Shown: positions 11,401 to 22,008, counted from the first letter of the stretch. The stretch is 64,000 bases of DNA from Rugalucina vietnamica (GCA_964017185.1 OZ024873.1:51384760-51448759), one strand, 5' to 3'. A program made the numbers and translations. The notes: generated by a model not told the origin, from the letters alone.

Positions 11401-11736
11401 CTATGTTGGAAAAAAATCGAACTTAGTTTTTCGAATAGTCAACCGACAACTAGTTGTCAGTTGACTATTCGGACTTAGTTTTTTTGGGTCAAAATCAAAG
11501 TTTTTTCTATGTTGGAAAAAAATCGAACTTAGTTTTTCGAATAGTCAACCGACAACTAGTTGTCAGTTGACTATTCGGACTTAGTTTTTTTTTGGTTAAA
11601 ATCAAAGTTTTTTCTATGTTGGAAAAAAATCGAACTTAGTTTTTCGAATAGTCAACCGACAACTAGTTGTCGGTTGACTATTCGGACTTAGTTTTTTTGG
11701 GTCAAAATCAAAGTTTTTTCTATGTTGGAAAAAAAT
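5440..11736 (+). repeat. 106-bp satellite, left arm (about 60 units)
   Basis: The unit is ~104-108 bp, and most length change is in one T-run. It reads TTGACTATTCGGACTTAG, a T-run, GGGTCAAAATCAAAG, TTTTTTCTATGTTGG, AAAAAAATCGAACTTAG, TTTTTCGAATAGTCAACC. Each unit boundary is a 38-bp palindrome centred on CAACTAGTTG (perfect, or with one mismatched pair). Variants such as GGGTCAAGATC and GACATCTAG recur about 2,012 bp apart, so blocks of about 19 units have been duplicated. No spacers and no coding capacity. Confidence 0.95.
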
Positions 11737-11867
11737 CAGCAGAGTGAAGTTAGTTTGTTTTTCGTTTTTCGTTATTCGACATTCAAGATCAGGTGAAGTT
11801 AGTTTGTTTTTCGTTTTTCGTTATTCGTTTTTCGTTATTCGTTTTTCGTTTTTCGACATTCGAACTG
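11737..11867 (+). repeat. Linker between the two satellites, left arm
   Basis: Positions after AAAAAATCAGCAGAGTG carry two copies of 'gaagttagtttgtttttcg' and several 'cgtttttcgttatt' steps. The reverse copy at about 26097-26221 is the same by eye, including the junctions on both sides. This shows that the two arms are homologous and not just built from the same satellites. Confidence 0.85.
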
Positions 11868-12640
11868 GGACCGAATTTCGTATTTTGACATTCTAAATCC
11901 CATTTTGACATTCGAACTGGGATGGAATTTCGTATTTTGACATTCAAAATCCTATTTTGACATTCGAACTGGGACCGAATTTCTTATTTTGACATTCAAA
12001 ATCCCATTTTGACATTCGAACTGGGACCGAATTTCGTATTTTGACATTCAAAATCCTATTATGACATTCGAACTGGGACCGAATTTCGTATTTTGACATT
12101 CAAAATCCTATTTTGACATTCGAACTGGGACCGAATTTCGTATTTTGACATTCAAAATCCTATTTTGACATTCGAGCTGGGACCGAATTTCGTATTTTGA
12201 CATTCAAAATCCTATTTTGACATTCGAGCTGGGACCGAATTTCTTATTTTGACATTCAAAATCCTATTTTGACATTCGAACTGGGACCGAATTTCTTATT
12301 TTGACATTCAAAATCCTATTTTGACATTCGAACTGGGATCGAATTTCTTATTTTGACATTCAAAATCCTATTTTGACATTCGAACTGGGACGGAATTTCG
12401 TATTTTGACATTCAAAATCCTATTTTGACATTCGAACTGGGACGGAATTTTGTATTTTGACATTCAAAATCCTATTTTGACATTCGAAATGGGACCGAAT
12501 TTCTTATTTTGACATTCAAAATCCCATTTTGACATTCGAACTCGGACCGAATTTCGTATTTTGACATTCAAAATCCCATTTTGACATTCGAACTGGGACC
12601 GAATTTCGTATTTTGACATTCAAAATCCTATTTTGACATC
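11868..12640 (+). repeat. 52-bp satellite, left arm (about 15 units)
   Basis: Each unit has a 32-bp half (GACATTCGAACTGGGACCGA then ATTTCGTATTTT) and a 20-bp half (GACATTCAAAATCCTATTTT), so TTTTGACATTC occurs twice per unit. The order of variant units (GGGATGG, CGAGCTGGG twice, GGGATCG, GGGACGG twice, CGAAATGGG) matches, in reverse, the outer 770 bp of the right-arm array (about 25.3-26.1 kb). Confidence 0.93.
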
Positions 12641-12825
12641 GATTTTGAATGTCAAAATACGAAATTCGGTCCCATTTCGAATGTCAAAATAGGATTTTGA
12701 ATGTCAAAATACGAAATTCGGTCCCAGTTCGAATGTCAAAATAGGATTTTGAATGTCAAAATACGAAATTCGGTCCCAATTCGAATGTCAAAATGGGATT
12801 TTGAATGTCAAAATACGAAATTCGG

Positions 12826-12827
<2 letters not shown>
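12641..12827 (-). repeat. 52-bp satellite, inverted block 1
   Basis: Orientation flips at 12640, where GACATC meets GATTTTGAATGTC. About 3.5 reversed units follow until the array is broken by a CA-repeat. Confidence 0.9.
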
Positions 12828-12887
<60 letters not shown>

Positions 12888-13018
12888 ATTAGTTTATTAC
12901 CAACCAATCTACAAAGATCTTGAAACAACTTTACACTAACATACCTACCTAATGATTTTATATACTTATTTGCACACGCACATGTAAAAATACATACATA
13001 CATACATACATACATACA

Positions 13019-13049
<31 letters not shown>

Positions 13050-13076
13050 GTAAAAATACATACATACATACATACA

Positions 13077-13107
<31 letters not shown>

Positions 13108-13299
13108 GAAAAATACATACATACATACATACATACATACATACATACATACATACATACATACATACATACATACATACATACATACATACATACATAC
13201 ATACATACATACATACATACATACATACATACATACATACATACATACATACATACATACAAACTTCCTTTGTTAAAATACAAACACATACATACATAC

Positions 13300-13330
<31 letters not shown>

Positions 13331-13541
13331 CATACATACATACATACATACATACATACATACATACATACATACATACATACATACATACACATGTAAA
13401 ATACATACATACATACATACATACATACATACATACATACATACATACATACATACATACATACATACATACATACATACATACATACTTCCTTTAATAG
13501 ATTGTATACATACTTATTTGCACACGCACACGTAAAATACA

Positions 13542-13572
<31 letters not shown>

Positions 13573-13818
13573 TTGCTTTTGTTTGTATACATACATACAT
13601 ACATACATACATACATACATACATACATACATACATACATACATACATACATACATACATACATACATACATACGTCTGATGATAGTCGATTCTGTAATC
13701 TTGTATATAGTATGCCACTGTAATTAATATAAGTTAAATAAATAAAAGTCAGGTTGTGTACTGGTGTCCGATGGGGAGGAGGTGCGGACAAAAAAAAAAG
13801 AGAGAGAGAAAAAAAAAA
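12826..13818. repeat. Microsatellite block: (CA)n, (ACAT)n and purine tract
   Basis: (CA)n lies at about 12826-12883. Long ACAT tetranucleotide tracts then run from about 12990 to 13676. They are broken by a short island, 'cttatttgcacacgcac..gtaaaa', which occurs twice (about 12967 and 13515). The block ends in ~110 bp of unique sequence with AATAAATAAAAG and an A-rich/GA-rich run. It is inserted in the reversed satellite, which resumes at 13819. All Tyr-Val-Cys-Met and Thr-His open frames here are translations of the repeat. Confidence 0.92.
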
Positions 13819-14022
13819 TGTCAAAATAAGAAATTCGGTACCAGTTCGAATGTCAAAATGGGATTTTGAATGTCAAAATACGAAATTCGGTCCCAGTTCG
13901 AATGTCAAAATGGGATTTTGAATGTCAAAATACGAAATTCGGTCCAATTTCGAATGTCAAAATAGGATTTTGAATGTCAAAATACGAAATTCGGTCCCAG
14001 TTCGAATGTCAAAATAGGATTT
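13819..14022 (-). repeat. 52-bp satellite, inverted block 2
   Basis: The reversed units continue after the microsatellite block. They end at AAAATAGGATTT, where the array turns back to the forward direction. Confidence 0.9.
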
Positions 14023-15112
14023 CCGAATTTCGTATTTTGACATTCTAAATCCCATTTTGACATTCGAACTGGGATGGAATTTCGTATTTTGACATTCAAA
14101 ATCCTATTTTGACATTCGAACTGGGACCGAATTTCTTATTTTGACATTCAAAATCCCATTTTGACATTCGAACTGGGACCGAATTTCGTATTTTGACATT
14201 CAAAATCCTATTTTGACATTCGAACTGGGACGGAATTTCTTATTTTGACATTCAAAATCCTATTTTGACATTCGAACTGGGACCGAATTTCGTATTTTGA
14301 CATTCAAAATCCTATTTTGACATTCGAACTGGGACCGAATTTCTTATTTTGACATTCAAAATCCTATTTTGACATTCGAACTGGGACCGAATTTCGTATT
14401 TTGACATTCAAAATCCTATTTTGACATTCGAAATGGGACCGAATTTCGTATTTTGACATTCAAAATCCTATTTTGACATTCGAACTGGGACCGAATTTCG
14501 TAATTTGACATTCAAAATCCTATTTTGACATTCGAACTGGGACCGAATTTCTTATTTTGACATTCAAAATCCTATTTTGACATTCAAACTGGGACCGAAT
14601 TTCGTATTCTGACATTCAAAATCCTATTTTGACATTCGAACTTGGACCGAATTTCTTATTTTGATATTCAAAATCCTATTTTGACATTCGAACTTGGACC
14701 GAATTTCGTATTTGGCATTCAAAATCCTATTTTGAGATTCAAACTGGGACCGAATTTCGTATTTTGACATTCAAAATCCTATTTTGACATTCGAACTGGG
14801 ACCGAATTTCTTATTTTGACAATCAAAATCCTATTTTGACATTCGATTTGGCCTTGAATATGCTATTTTGATATTCAAAATACTATTTTGACATTCTATT
14901 TGGTCAGGAATATGCTATTTTGATATTCAAAATCCTATTTTGACATTCCATTTGGTCAGAAATATGCTATTTTGACATTCAATATCCTGTTTTGACATTC
15001 CATTTGGTGAGGAATCTGCTATTTTGATATTCAAAATCCTATTTTGACATTCAAATTTGCCAAGTATATGCTATTTTGATATTCAAAATCCTATTTTGAC
15101 ATTCTATTTGAT
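14023..15112 (+). repeat. 52-bp satellite, forward block with decaying inner edge
   Basis: The first units (from about 14028) repeat in order the start of the left-arm block at 11868: TTCTAAATCCC, then GGGATGG, then a CTTATT unit. This suggests a copied segment. From about 14840 the units change to a diverged type with TATTTGGTCAGGAATATGC and TTTTGATATTC, and the array fades at 15112. Confidence 0.9.
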
Positions 15113-15121
15113 TTTGATATT

Positions 15122-15278
15122 TGGTAGTGGTCGCCCGTTCAGATTCGTTGGTTTTCCCCTGGTTCTCCGAGCTCCTCCACTACGTTGGACCACATAACGC
15201 CAACATCCGCGCCTTCAAGAATGCGTATATAAGTTCAATGAGCTTTCTGTGTGATTGAAATAAGATAAACCTTTTTAG
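15122..15278 (+). mobile_element. Retroposon insertion (SINE-like tail) in the satellite
   Basis: A 157-bp non-satellite insert flanked by TTTGATATT on both sides (15113-15121, 15279-15287), a string native to the interrupted satellite. It holds 'ggttttcccctggttctccg', which resembles a segment common in invertebrate SINE/LINE tails. That is recalled resemblance, not a search. It ends in an A-rich 'gaaataagataaac'. No tRNA head is present, so it would be 5'-truncated. Confidence 0.6.
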
Positions 15279-15287
15279 TTTGATATT

Positions 15288-15413
15288 CAAAATCCTATTT
15301 TGACATTCGATTTTGTCAAGAATATGCTAGTTTGATATTCAAAATCCTATTTGACGGGCTTTTTTTTTTTTTTTTTTTTTTGTATGTTATAATGTGCATA
15401 CCCATATTGTTTG
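15288..15413. repeat. Residual satellite units and poly-T tract
   Basis: Two decayed 52-bp-type units ('gatattcaaaatcctatttt') are followed by a 21-T run at 15361-15381 and ~30 bp of unique sequence. The poly-T could be the reversed poly-A tail of a lost retroposon, but no body is visible. Confidence 0.6.
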
Positions 15414-16107
15414 TTAAGGGGTGCTCACACCACAGCGTATAGCGCCAGCGTATGACGACGTATGCGACATTTTGTCCATACGTTGGTGTACGTTGCACAT
15501 GTTCGGCATAAATTTTGCATAAGTTACGGGTACGCTACAATACGCTGTCATACGTTGTCGTGCGCCGTGTACATGCACAAAATTTCCAACGTATGGCGAC
15601 GTACTGATAATACGTTACTAATAAGTTAGGCGTACGCAACGAATACGCTATGCATAAGTTCACGAACGTTACCTGTAAGTAACTCATACGCTCGCATACG
15701 TTGTCATACGCCAAAGCTCTCCTGTATTTTTAGCGTATGAGAAGCGTATTACCAACGTACGAGCAGCGTTTGCCTGGCGCACTCGGAACGTATGCAGCGT
15801 ATGTGAAACGTGTGAAGAACGTTCTCAGCGTATGCGCAACTTACGCGTAGCGCATTGGTCGGGATTTTATATATAAAAATGGAAGGAATAGGTACTGTGT
15901 TCATGATTAAATAGTCACACGGAAGCATCAAAATGGTATACTCGACCAAAAACAATCTGCACAATTGTGTGTATGGCTAAAATTTTATCCACTGTTATAT
16001 TATCGCTTGTCAAGATAATATTTTTGTAAGGACGGGATGCCTTCAAAGCTCATATTGAATGGCCCTTTATAAAATTGTCGACATATAAAGTTCCAAAGGT
16101 TTTTATA

Positions 16108-17036
16108 CCCCGCCACTTGAAAAAGTGCCGTGTATTATGTTATACCCTCCGCAAAAAATTGCGCTCGAGTGTCCGTCCATCCGTCTGTCTGTCCGTCCGT
16201 CAGCGCTTCGTTTCCGGGCTCTATCTTGAGCATTTATTGACCAATTTTCTTCAAACTTTGTATAGGAGTTCATATTAAGAAGGAGTGGTTTGTGATTGAA
16301 GATGAGTAAATTTCGTCAAATATGTGCAGAGTTATGGCCCTTGATTTACGTTAAAATTACGTTTCCGGGCTCTATCTTGAGCATTTATTGACCAATTTTA
16401 TTCAAACTTTGTATAGGAGTCAATATTAGGAAGGAGTGGTTTGGGATTGAAGATGAGCAATTATTGATCAATTTTCTTCAGACATAGTATAAGAATTCAT
16501 ATTAGGTAGGAGTGGTTTGGGATTGAATATGGGTAAATTTCGTCAAATAAGTACAGAGTTATAGCCCTTGTTTTACGTTAAAATTTCATTTCTAGGCTCT
16601 TTGAGCATTTATTGACCAATTTTCTTCAAAGTTTGTGTAGGAGTTCACATCAGGAAAAAGTGGTTGGGGATTGAAGCTAGATAAATTTCGTCAAAATAAC
16701 TACAGAGTTATGGCCCTTGATTTACGTTAAAATGTCATTTTGATTATTTATCTTGATTTTTATTGACAATTTTTCTTATCAAATTTTGTATAGGAGTTCA
16801 TATCAGGAAGGAGTGGTTTGGGATTGAAGATGGGTAATTGTTTTCAAATAAATACAGAGTAAATGCCCATGATTTATGTAGCAATTTCTTTTCCATGCTC
16901 TATCTTGAGCATCTTTAGACCAGTTTGCTTCATCCTTTGTATATGAATTCATATCTGGAAGGTATGGTTTGGTATTGTAGATTAATGTCATCAAGATATT
17001 CTGTGTATTTGTACTAAATTAAATTTGCGTGGCGGG
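16108..17036 (+). mobile_element. Family J element with internal ~150-bp tandem repeats
   Basis: The ends are CCCCGCCAC and GTGGCGGG, flanked by TA (16106-16107, 17037-17038). After a CCGTCCATCCGTCTGTCTGT run, about five diverged copies follow of a unit containing 'tttgtataggagttcatat', 'aggagtggtttgggattga' and 'gagttatggcccttgattta'. It is inserted inside family C copy 1 and is absent at the matching place of copy 2. I know similar sequences as interspersed repeats of molluscs. No coding capacity. Confidence 0.75.
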
Positions 17037-17053
17037 TATCATGCATGCCTGCA

Positions 17054-17311
17054 GCGCTTTTATTTTTATTTATTTATTTATTTATTTATTTTTTTTTGTA
17101 TTTTTTTTTCAATTCAGTTTAACGTCCCTTTCAAGATTATTTCAACTCATATTATAAGACGGATCAATCGAGAGGTGGGGCAAAACTGACCCATAAACTA
17201 ATTTCAACCTAATTATAGGAAATGATCCTTCTGAGAAACGATATAAGAACTCCACAAAATGCACCTGAAGAATCAGGTATGTAGATTTCCTTAATCATTT
17301 TTCTTTTTCTT

Positions 17312-17354
<43 letters not shown>

Positions 17355-17357
17355 TTT
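17054..17357. repeat. (TTTA)n microsatellites in family C copy 1
   Basis: Two TTTA runs, at about 17054-17100 and 17306-17357, bracket ordinary family C sequence that is also present in copy 2 (for example GAGAAACGATATAAGAA). The second run matches a short 'tttatttatt' in copy 2, so it expanded after insertion or differs between copies. Confidence 0.85.
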
Positions 17358-17381
17358 TTCACTTTTTACTGGATATGTCTA

Positions 17382-17594
17382 AAGTGCCGGTCCCACTGCG
17401 CTTACGATCGCTTAAGATCGCAATACGATTCTCTAAATAATAATTTGGGGATCGTTTCTTTGACCCCAATATGCAAATTAAGTAAGCATAAACACGCTGG
17501 AAAACATTTTACATAGTTTGTCTGCGCAGTCTTATCGCAAAACTAATGATTGCGCAATCGTACGATTGCTTACGATTCAGTGGGACTGGCACTT
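17382..17594. mobile_element. TA-flanked MITE, family K
   Basis: A 213-bp element flanked by TA (17380-17381, 17595-17596). The ends are AAGTGCCGGTCCCACTG and the inverted CAGTGGGACTGGCACTT. The interior iterates GATCGC and CGATTG strings (AAGATCGCAATACGATT, GCGCAATCGTACGATTGC). Family C copy 2 has no insertion here and reads ATGTCTGACTCCC at about 34486, which gives the pre-insertion state and supports the TA duplication. Confidence 0.88.
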
Positions 17595-18017
17595 TAGACT
17601 CACCTTTTTGACGAACATTGAGTTCGTCAGAAGCACGCTGTGCGTACGTTTGGAAAACGTCAGACGTGCGTTGTACATACGCTCCTTATAAGTCACGAAC
17701 GTTATGCTAACGCTGGGCGTACGCTGTTATAAGTCATGGTACGCCAGGGATACGTTATGAATAAGCTACTCATACGTTAGACATACGTTTGCGCTAAGCA
17801 TACGCTTTGCATAAGTTCAGAGAGAGCCTATTCCGGATTTTTAACATAAAATGAACAGCGTATAACAACGTACAACAGCGTACTGGATATTTTTTCATAC
17901 GCTGCTCATACGTTGGCTAATACGTCAAAGTGGTCTGAACGGGCCTTTAAGTTAATGTAGCTCAGTGACCATCATTAAGGGAATAGATGCTTATCCGGCG
18001 TATCGCTTCATCAGAAT

Positions 18018-18270
18018 AGCATGTCCGTGACATGTATACCCCCTTGAACCAAACGTTTGTAGCAAAGCTAGGGTTTGAAGGGGTATACAATTGTTTTGAT
18101 CCAAAACATAGATTTTGTGGGTACTCGTTAGCAATGCCTCGCCGAGACACAAAATCCATGTTTCGAGCAAAAATATGGAAAATATCAAACTTTTTCCTCT
18201 GAAAATTTTCAATTTGTCGCGGCAGTTCAAATTGCTGAATATTGCATGGTCGAGGTTTCGTAATGCATTC
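18018..18270 (+). repeat. Family B hairpin repeat, copy 2
   Basis: Shares 'gcatgtccgtgacatgtata', the hairpin core 'aaaacatagattttgtgggt' and the tail 'gaaaattttcaatttgt' with copy 1. The hairpin's right arm is shortened. It lies inside the giant foldback, between family C copy 1 and family E. Confidence 0.65.
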
Positions 18271-19448
18271 TTATTGCTTTCTCACAACGTATTCATGGTT
18301 GTGTTTTGCTACTGGTTGCACCAGTCCCTGTTGATTGCTTACTTTTAACTTTAAACAAACCCAGAACTCAAACAACAACAAACGTAAGAATCATGTTTTA
18401 AGCCTAGGTTACATTTGCCCCGATCATCGTACGATGTTTCGGTCTGCGATTTTCCCTACGATTTTTAGACATCGTAGATGATCGTGGGCTACGACGTATG
18501 TGTTTAAAATTCATACGGGCATCGTACGATTTCTTTATCTTCCTTTTGTCGACGTTCTGATACAAAAACGCAAGGCCGCATCGTACGGTTGCCGTAGGTC
18601 TCCGCAGATTTTAAGTGGATATCGTACGGATCTCGTGCGATGTCCGTACGGAGTCCCTATACGTTCTGATACAAACGCAAGGAGGCCGTACGGTAGTCGT
18701 AGGGTCTCCGCAGACCTTAAGTGGAAATCGTATAGCTTGCCATGATCGTACGATGCCAATTTTTGCATTTTCGTGCAGTCTCCGTAGGGTGACCTTACGT
18801 TGTCACCACGATTATACGACTTCCAACGAACTCCGTAGCCTCTACGATTTTGTAATAGTCTGCACTATTACAGATTTTTAAAATCGTAAGACCGTAGCCC
18901 GTAGATACGTCGTAGGGCATAATACAGGCGCCATACGGAGACCCTGCGATGATCGAGCGGTTACCGCACGATTTTTGTACGATAATTTGTGGACAAAAAT
19001 CGTACAGTTATCGTAGGGAGGCCGCAACGGGTTCCATAGTATGTTACATTTGCCCAGATCGTTGTACGATTTTTCGGTCTGCGATTTTCCCTACGTTTTT
19101 TTTCAACATCGAAGGTGATCATGGGCTACGACGTAGGTGTTTACAATTCATATGGGCACCGTACGATTTCTTGTTCTGGCTTTCTTCGATGTTTTGAGTC
19201 AGAACCTCTTGGAGATCTTAGGGAAATGGTAGGGTCTCAACACACTTAAAGTGGAAATCGTACGAAGCCGGTGCGATGCCCGTGAGGAGTCCTTACGATT
19301 TCTGACTCAGCCCTTGCGATCTCCCTACGATAGTCGTACGATGTTAGGTGTCCGTCCGTCTTTCGTGTACTACCAAACGTGTACAACCTCACAGTGCATC
19401 TTGGCTAGGGCAAGCGGTTCACACAAGAAACATCACAGAATTATACAG

Positions 19449-19607
19449 ATGACGGGGAAGCAAACCGCACTGAGCAACAGGATTGTGCAGTTCTTCGAAG
19501 ACAGGCCGTACTTCTGTGATATTTCAAACGAACAATAGAACAACAAAGAATTGAAAGACTCAGAACTGCAGCAGTTTGCCGACACTATCGGCAGGAAACG
19601 TAATAGC
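19449..19607 (+). pseudogene. Possible MADF/Myb-like domain relic inside family E
   Basis: From an ATG at 19449 the frame reads MTGKQTALSNRIVQFFEDRP, then YFCDISNEQ, an in-frame TAG at 19536, then NNKELKDSELQQFADTIG. This resembles the start of MADF-type DNA-binding domains (I/V-V-x-x-x-x-D-R-P-x-L-x-D...Y...I-A...G). The TAG stands where the family usually has Tyr, and the central Trp is not seen. Such domains accompany several DNA transposons (e.g. Harbinger-type), so this could be the remnant of the element's own accessory protein. It is cut off by the family F insertion. The match is by eye and short. Confidence 0.35.
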
Positions 19608-20752
19608 TCTGTCACACATTCACGTATCAGCGGCGTATCGCTCGCGTATCTATGAAAATGTCAATACGCCGAGGTCTGAGCCGTATTTTGCTCGTGCGAC
19701 GTATGTACCACGTATGTGTGACGTTCCTGCTACGTTCCCGTGGCGTATACGTGACGTATCTGAACTCGTATGGAATTTCACTTTCGTATGTACGGCGTAT
19801 CAAGGCGTATGTGCTACGTATGTGTGACGTATGTATGGCTTATGAAGTGTACGCGTGACGAATATACGACGTATGTACTACGTTCCATTATTATCTGCGG
19901 CGTATCTGCTTTGCACCAATTGCTTTTTAATACCTATGAGAACAAACGATTGTGTTCACTTTGTTCATGCAGTTCGCATATTATAGCTATCAATTATCAG
20001 GGGTCGAAGATGCCACCGGAGAAATCTAGAGCAACACCGAAGGAAAAAAAAAAACAAATGTGGTGGTGGTGGGGGAGGGGGGCATCTCCTAGTTCCCCAT
20101 CCTGGTCGTAAGAGGACATTAACAAAGATAGAGGCTACACCAAGCATAGCCCTGAAAGAACCCTGCATGGCACTCAGAACCGTGAGAAACAACTGATCCA
20201 TGGCTTCGGAAAAACGAAAACATGCATATAGAAGCATTGAGATTCTCTTAAAAAGCCACAAAATGTTCCCAATACGTCACACATACTCCACAGCAGCGAA
20301 ACGTGCGTAGCACATACGTAGCACATACGCCATTGATACGCGAGATACGCCACACGTACGTCGCTGATAGAAACAAAAAGAGAGTCGATGATACGCCACA
20401 CATACGTCACACATACGTTGCAGATACGAAAGTACGCTGTACATACGTCACGGTTACGTGACATCTTAACCGCGACGTACGTGTGGCGTATGAGGAGTAT
20501 GAGCTACGTATCTACGGCGTACCTGCCATGTTGCTTTCTATGTACCACGTATGTGTGACGTATGTACGGCGTATCCGACCTGCCACGTACGTGCCACGAA
20601 TTTTTAAGTGCACACAAGAAAACGTAACACCTCGGCGTATGAGGAGTTTGAGCTACGTATTCTCACGTATGTACGTACGCGTGACATACCTTTCGTATCT
20701 CGATAAGCCGTAGATACGTGAGTCGATACGCGATAGTGTGACAGCGGTTTAA
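19608..20752. mobile_element. Nested element, family F
   Basis: The left end contains CTGTCACACATTCACGTATC and the right end, on the other strand, CGCTGTCACACTATCGCGTATC. Both ~350-bp arms are built from CGTATGTGTGACGTATG-type strings in both orientations. The 300-bp centre (about 19960-20270) is of different composition and includes an A-run followed by TGGTGGTGGTGG and a G-rich run. A short start-like frame at 20010 (MPPEKSRATPKE) leads into that run. No function can be given. The insertion splits the family E interior. Confidence 0.7.
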
Positions 20753-21280
20753 GTATAGGGAAAGTGTTCTCTTTAAACATCGAAAGAAAAACTTAATTAT
20801 TATCGTATTCTGTTGTAGGTTCGCTTATAAGCTATTGAAAATAGCTGCATGCACGAGTACTCTCACTGGGCATGAGTATTCACAACTTTCGGAAAAAAGC
20901 TACAGCGACTTCGGTTTACAAGAAACAAATATCCTCCCTGTGGCGAATAATTATGTTCAGCGGCTGTTTGGTTCAGATTTTAGAATCATGCGCATTTTCA
21001 TGGGATGTGGCATGTAGCTGGTTGTTAGGCAGTCTACCGTGCTGAGCTGACGGGTCCCATTTGGCTTCACCAAGAAAGGTATCATGTTCGCCAAATCTCG
21101 TCGGGCCATCGGACATGATCGATAAAAACCGCCCTGGGCCGACTTATATTTCTGAACGCAAGACACTGTGAACGACGTCATTTTTGGTCGAAATTTGTTC
21201 GAAACGTAAGGTCATGAAACTGATCGTTTCGGTTCATTCTTGTCCATTCGGTTTTATTTTGACTGGTTGTCATTGTCGCA
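20753..21280. other. Interior of family E, right of the F insertion
   Basis: Non-arm sequence with several short open frames on both strands (60-74 codons at 20835-21017 and 20957-21181). I recognise no domain in them. It may be the remainder of the unit whose start is the MADF-like relic. Confidence 0.4.
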
Positions 21281-21701
21281 AAATATTCGTGATCTATCCA
21301 TATGATGACCGCACGATACCCGTACGATTGTAATAACCTTGCGATATAGCCGTACGTATGTCGCACGATCACCCTGAAGGTCTACAATTATCTTACGATT
21401 TTAGTCCCCAACTTATCATAAAAACCGTGCGGTGACCGCTCGATCACCGCATGGTTTCCGTAAGGCGCCCGTACGATACTACCTACGACGTGTCTACGGG
21501 CTACGGTCTTACATTTTTTAAAAAATTATAAAATTGCAGACTACTACAAAATCGTACTGGAGGCTACGGAGATCGTAGAAAGCCGTAGGAAGCCGTAGAA
21601 TCGTAGGAACATCGTAGGGTCACCCTGTGGAGACCGCACGAAAATGCAAAAAATGACATCGCACGATCATCGCAAGCTAATCGTAGGCCAAATATAACCT
21701 A

Positions 21702-22008
21702 GTCTCTACTCATAGCATTTATCAATTACAAGCAATTACTGTAAAAAAATCTCTAACAGTTTTCCCACTAATGTTTTGGTAACACTAGCACTTACGGATA
21801 GTTTCGGATGAAATTTTTAAACCTTTTTGAGCTAAGCTAAAATAATTTGACTGGGGTTAGATAAGGGTACTTAAGGATGAACATATTATATCCTTAAGTA
21901 CCCTTGTCTTGCATAAATTCGTCACAAAATCTTAGCTATGCCACAAAAATATCCACAAAAATATCAGAATTTCACCCAAACTACTCTTAAGAAATAGTGT
22001 GACATACG
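21702..22008. other. Unique spacer with a 16-bp hairpin
   Basis: Contains a perfect inverted pair, AAGGGTACTTAAGGAT at 21863-21878 and ATCCTTAAGTACCCTT at 21890-21905, with an 11-nt AT-rich loop. No downstream T-run or gene suggests a role. I see nothing else here. Confidence 0.6.

Larger units (their letters stand above)
15418..17946 (+). mobile_element. TTAA-flanked element, family C copy 1
   Basis: Flanked by TTAA at 15414-15417 and 17947-17950. The ends are GGGGTGCTCACACCAC and, on the other strand, AGGCCCGTTCAGACCAC. The outer 450 bp at each side are dense in CGTATG, GTACG and AACGTA strings in both orientations. TTAA targets are used by piggyBac and Kolobok elements, and no transposase is present to choose between them. 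Compared with copy 2 (33220) it has gained a family J element (16108-17036), a K MITE (17382-17594) and TTTA microsatellites. Confidence 0.85.
18404..21701. mobile_element. Long-inverted-repeat element, family E
   Basis: The left end CTAGGTTACATTTGCC and right end GGCCAAATATAACCTAG are inverted copies. The left arm (18404 to about 19035) matches the reverse of about 21280-21701 in the same order, for example 'cgtagcccgtagatacgtcg' at about 18890 against 'cgacgtgtctacgggctacg' at about 21486. Both arms are packed with TACGAT, CGTACG and CGTAGG. A second left end starts at about 19046, so part of the arm is duplicated. The interior holds a coding relic at 19449 and a nested family F element. 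No clean target duplication was found. Confidence 0.75.

Noticed and set aside
5440..11736. CRISPR-like regular array
   Set aside because: The repeats are contiguous 106-bp units without unique spacers, in an animal-type genome, so this is a satellite.
12788..13824. Long reverse and forward frames of Tyr-Val-Cys-Met or Thr-His-Ile repeats
   Set aside because: These are six-frame translations of the ACAT and CA microsatellites. The tetranucleotide has no stop in any frame.
20010..20111. Short frame MPPEKSRATPKE... in family F
   Set aside because: It runs into an A-run and a G/T-rich low-complexity tract within ~15 codons and shows no domain.
21863..21905. Hairpin considered as a terminator
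   Set aside because: There is no T-run after it and no gene upstream, and intrinsic terminators are not expected in an animal genome.
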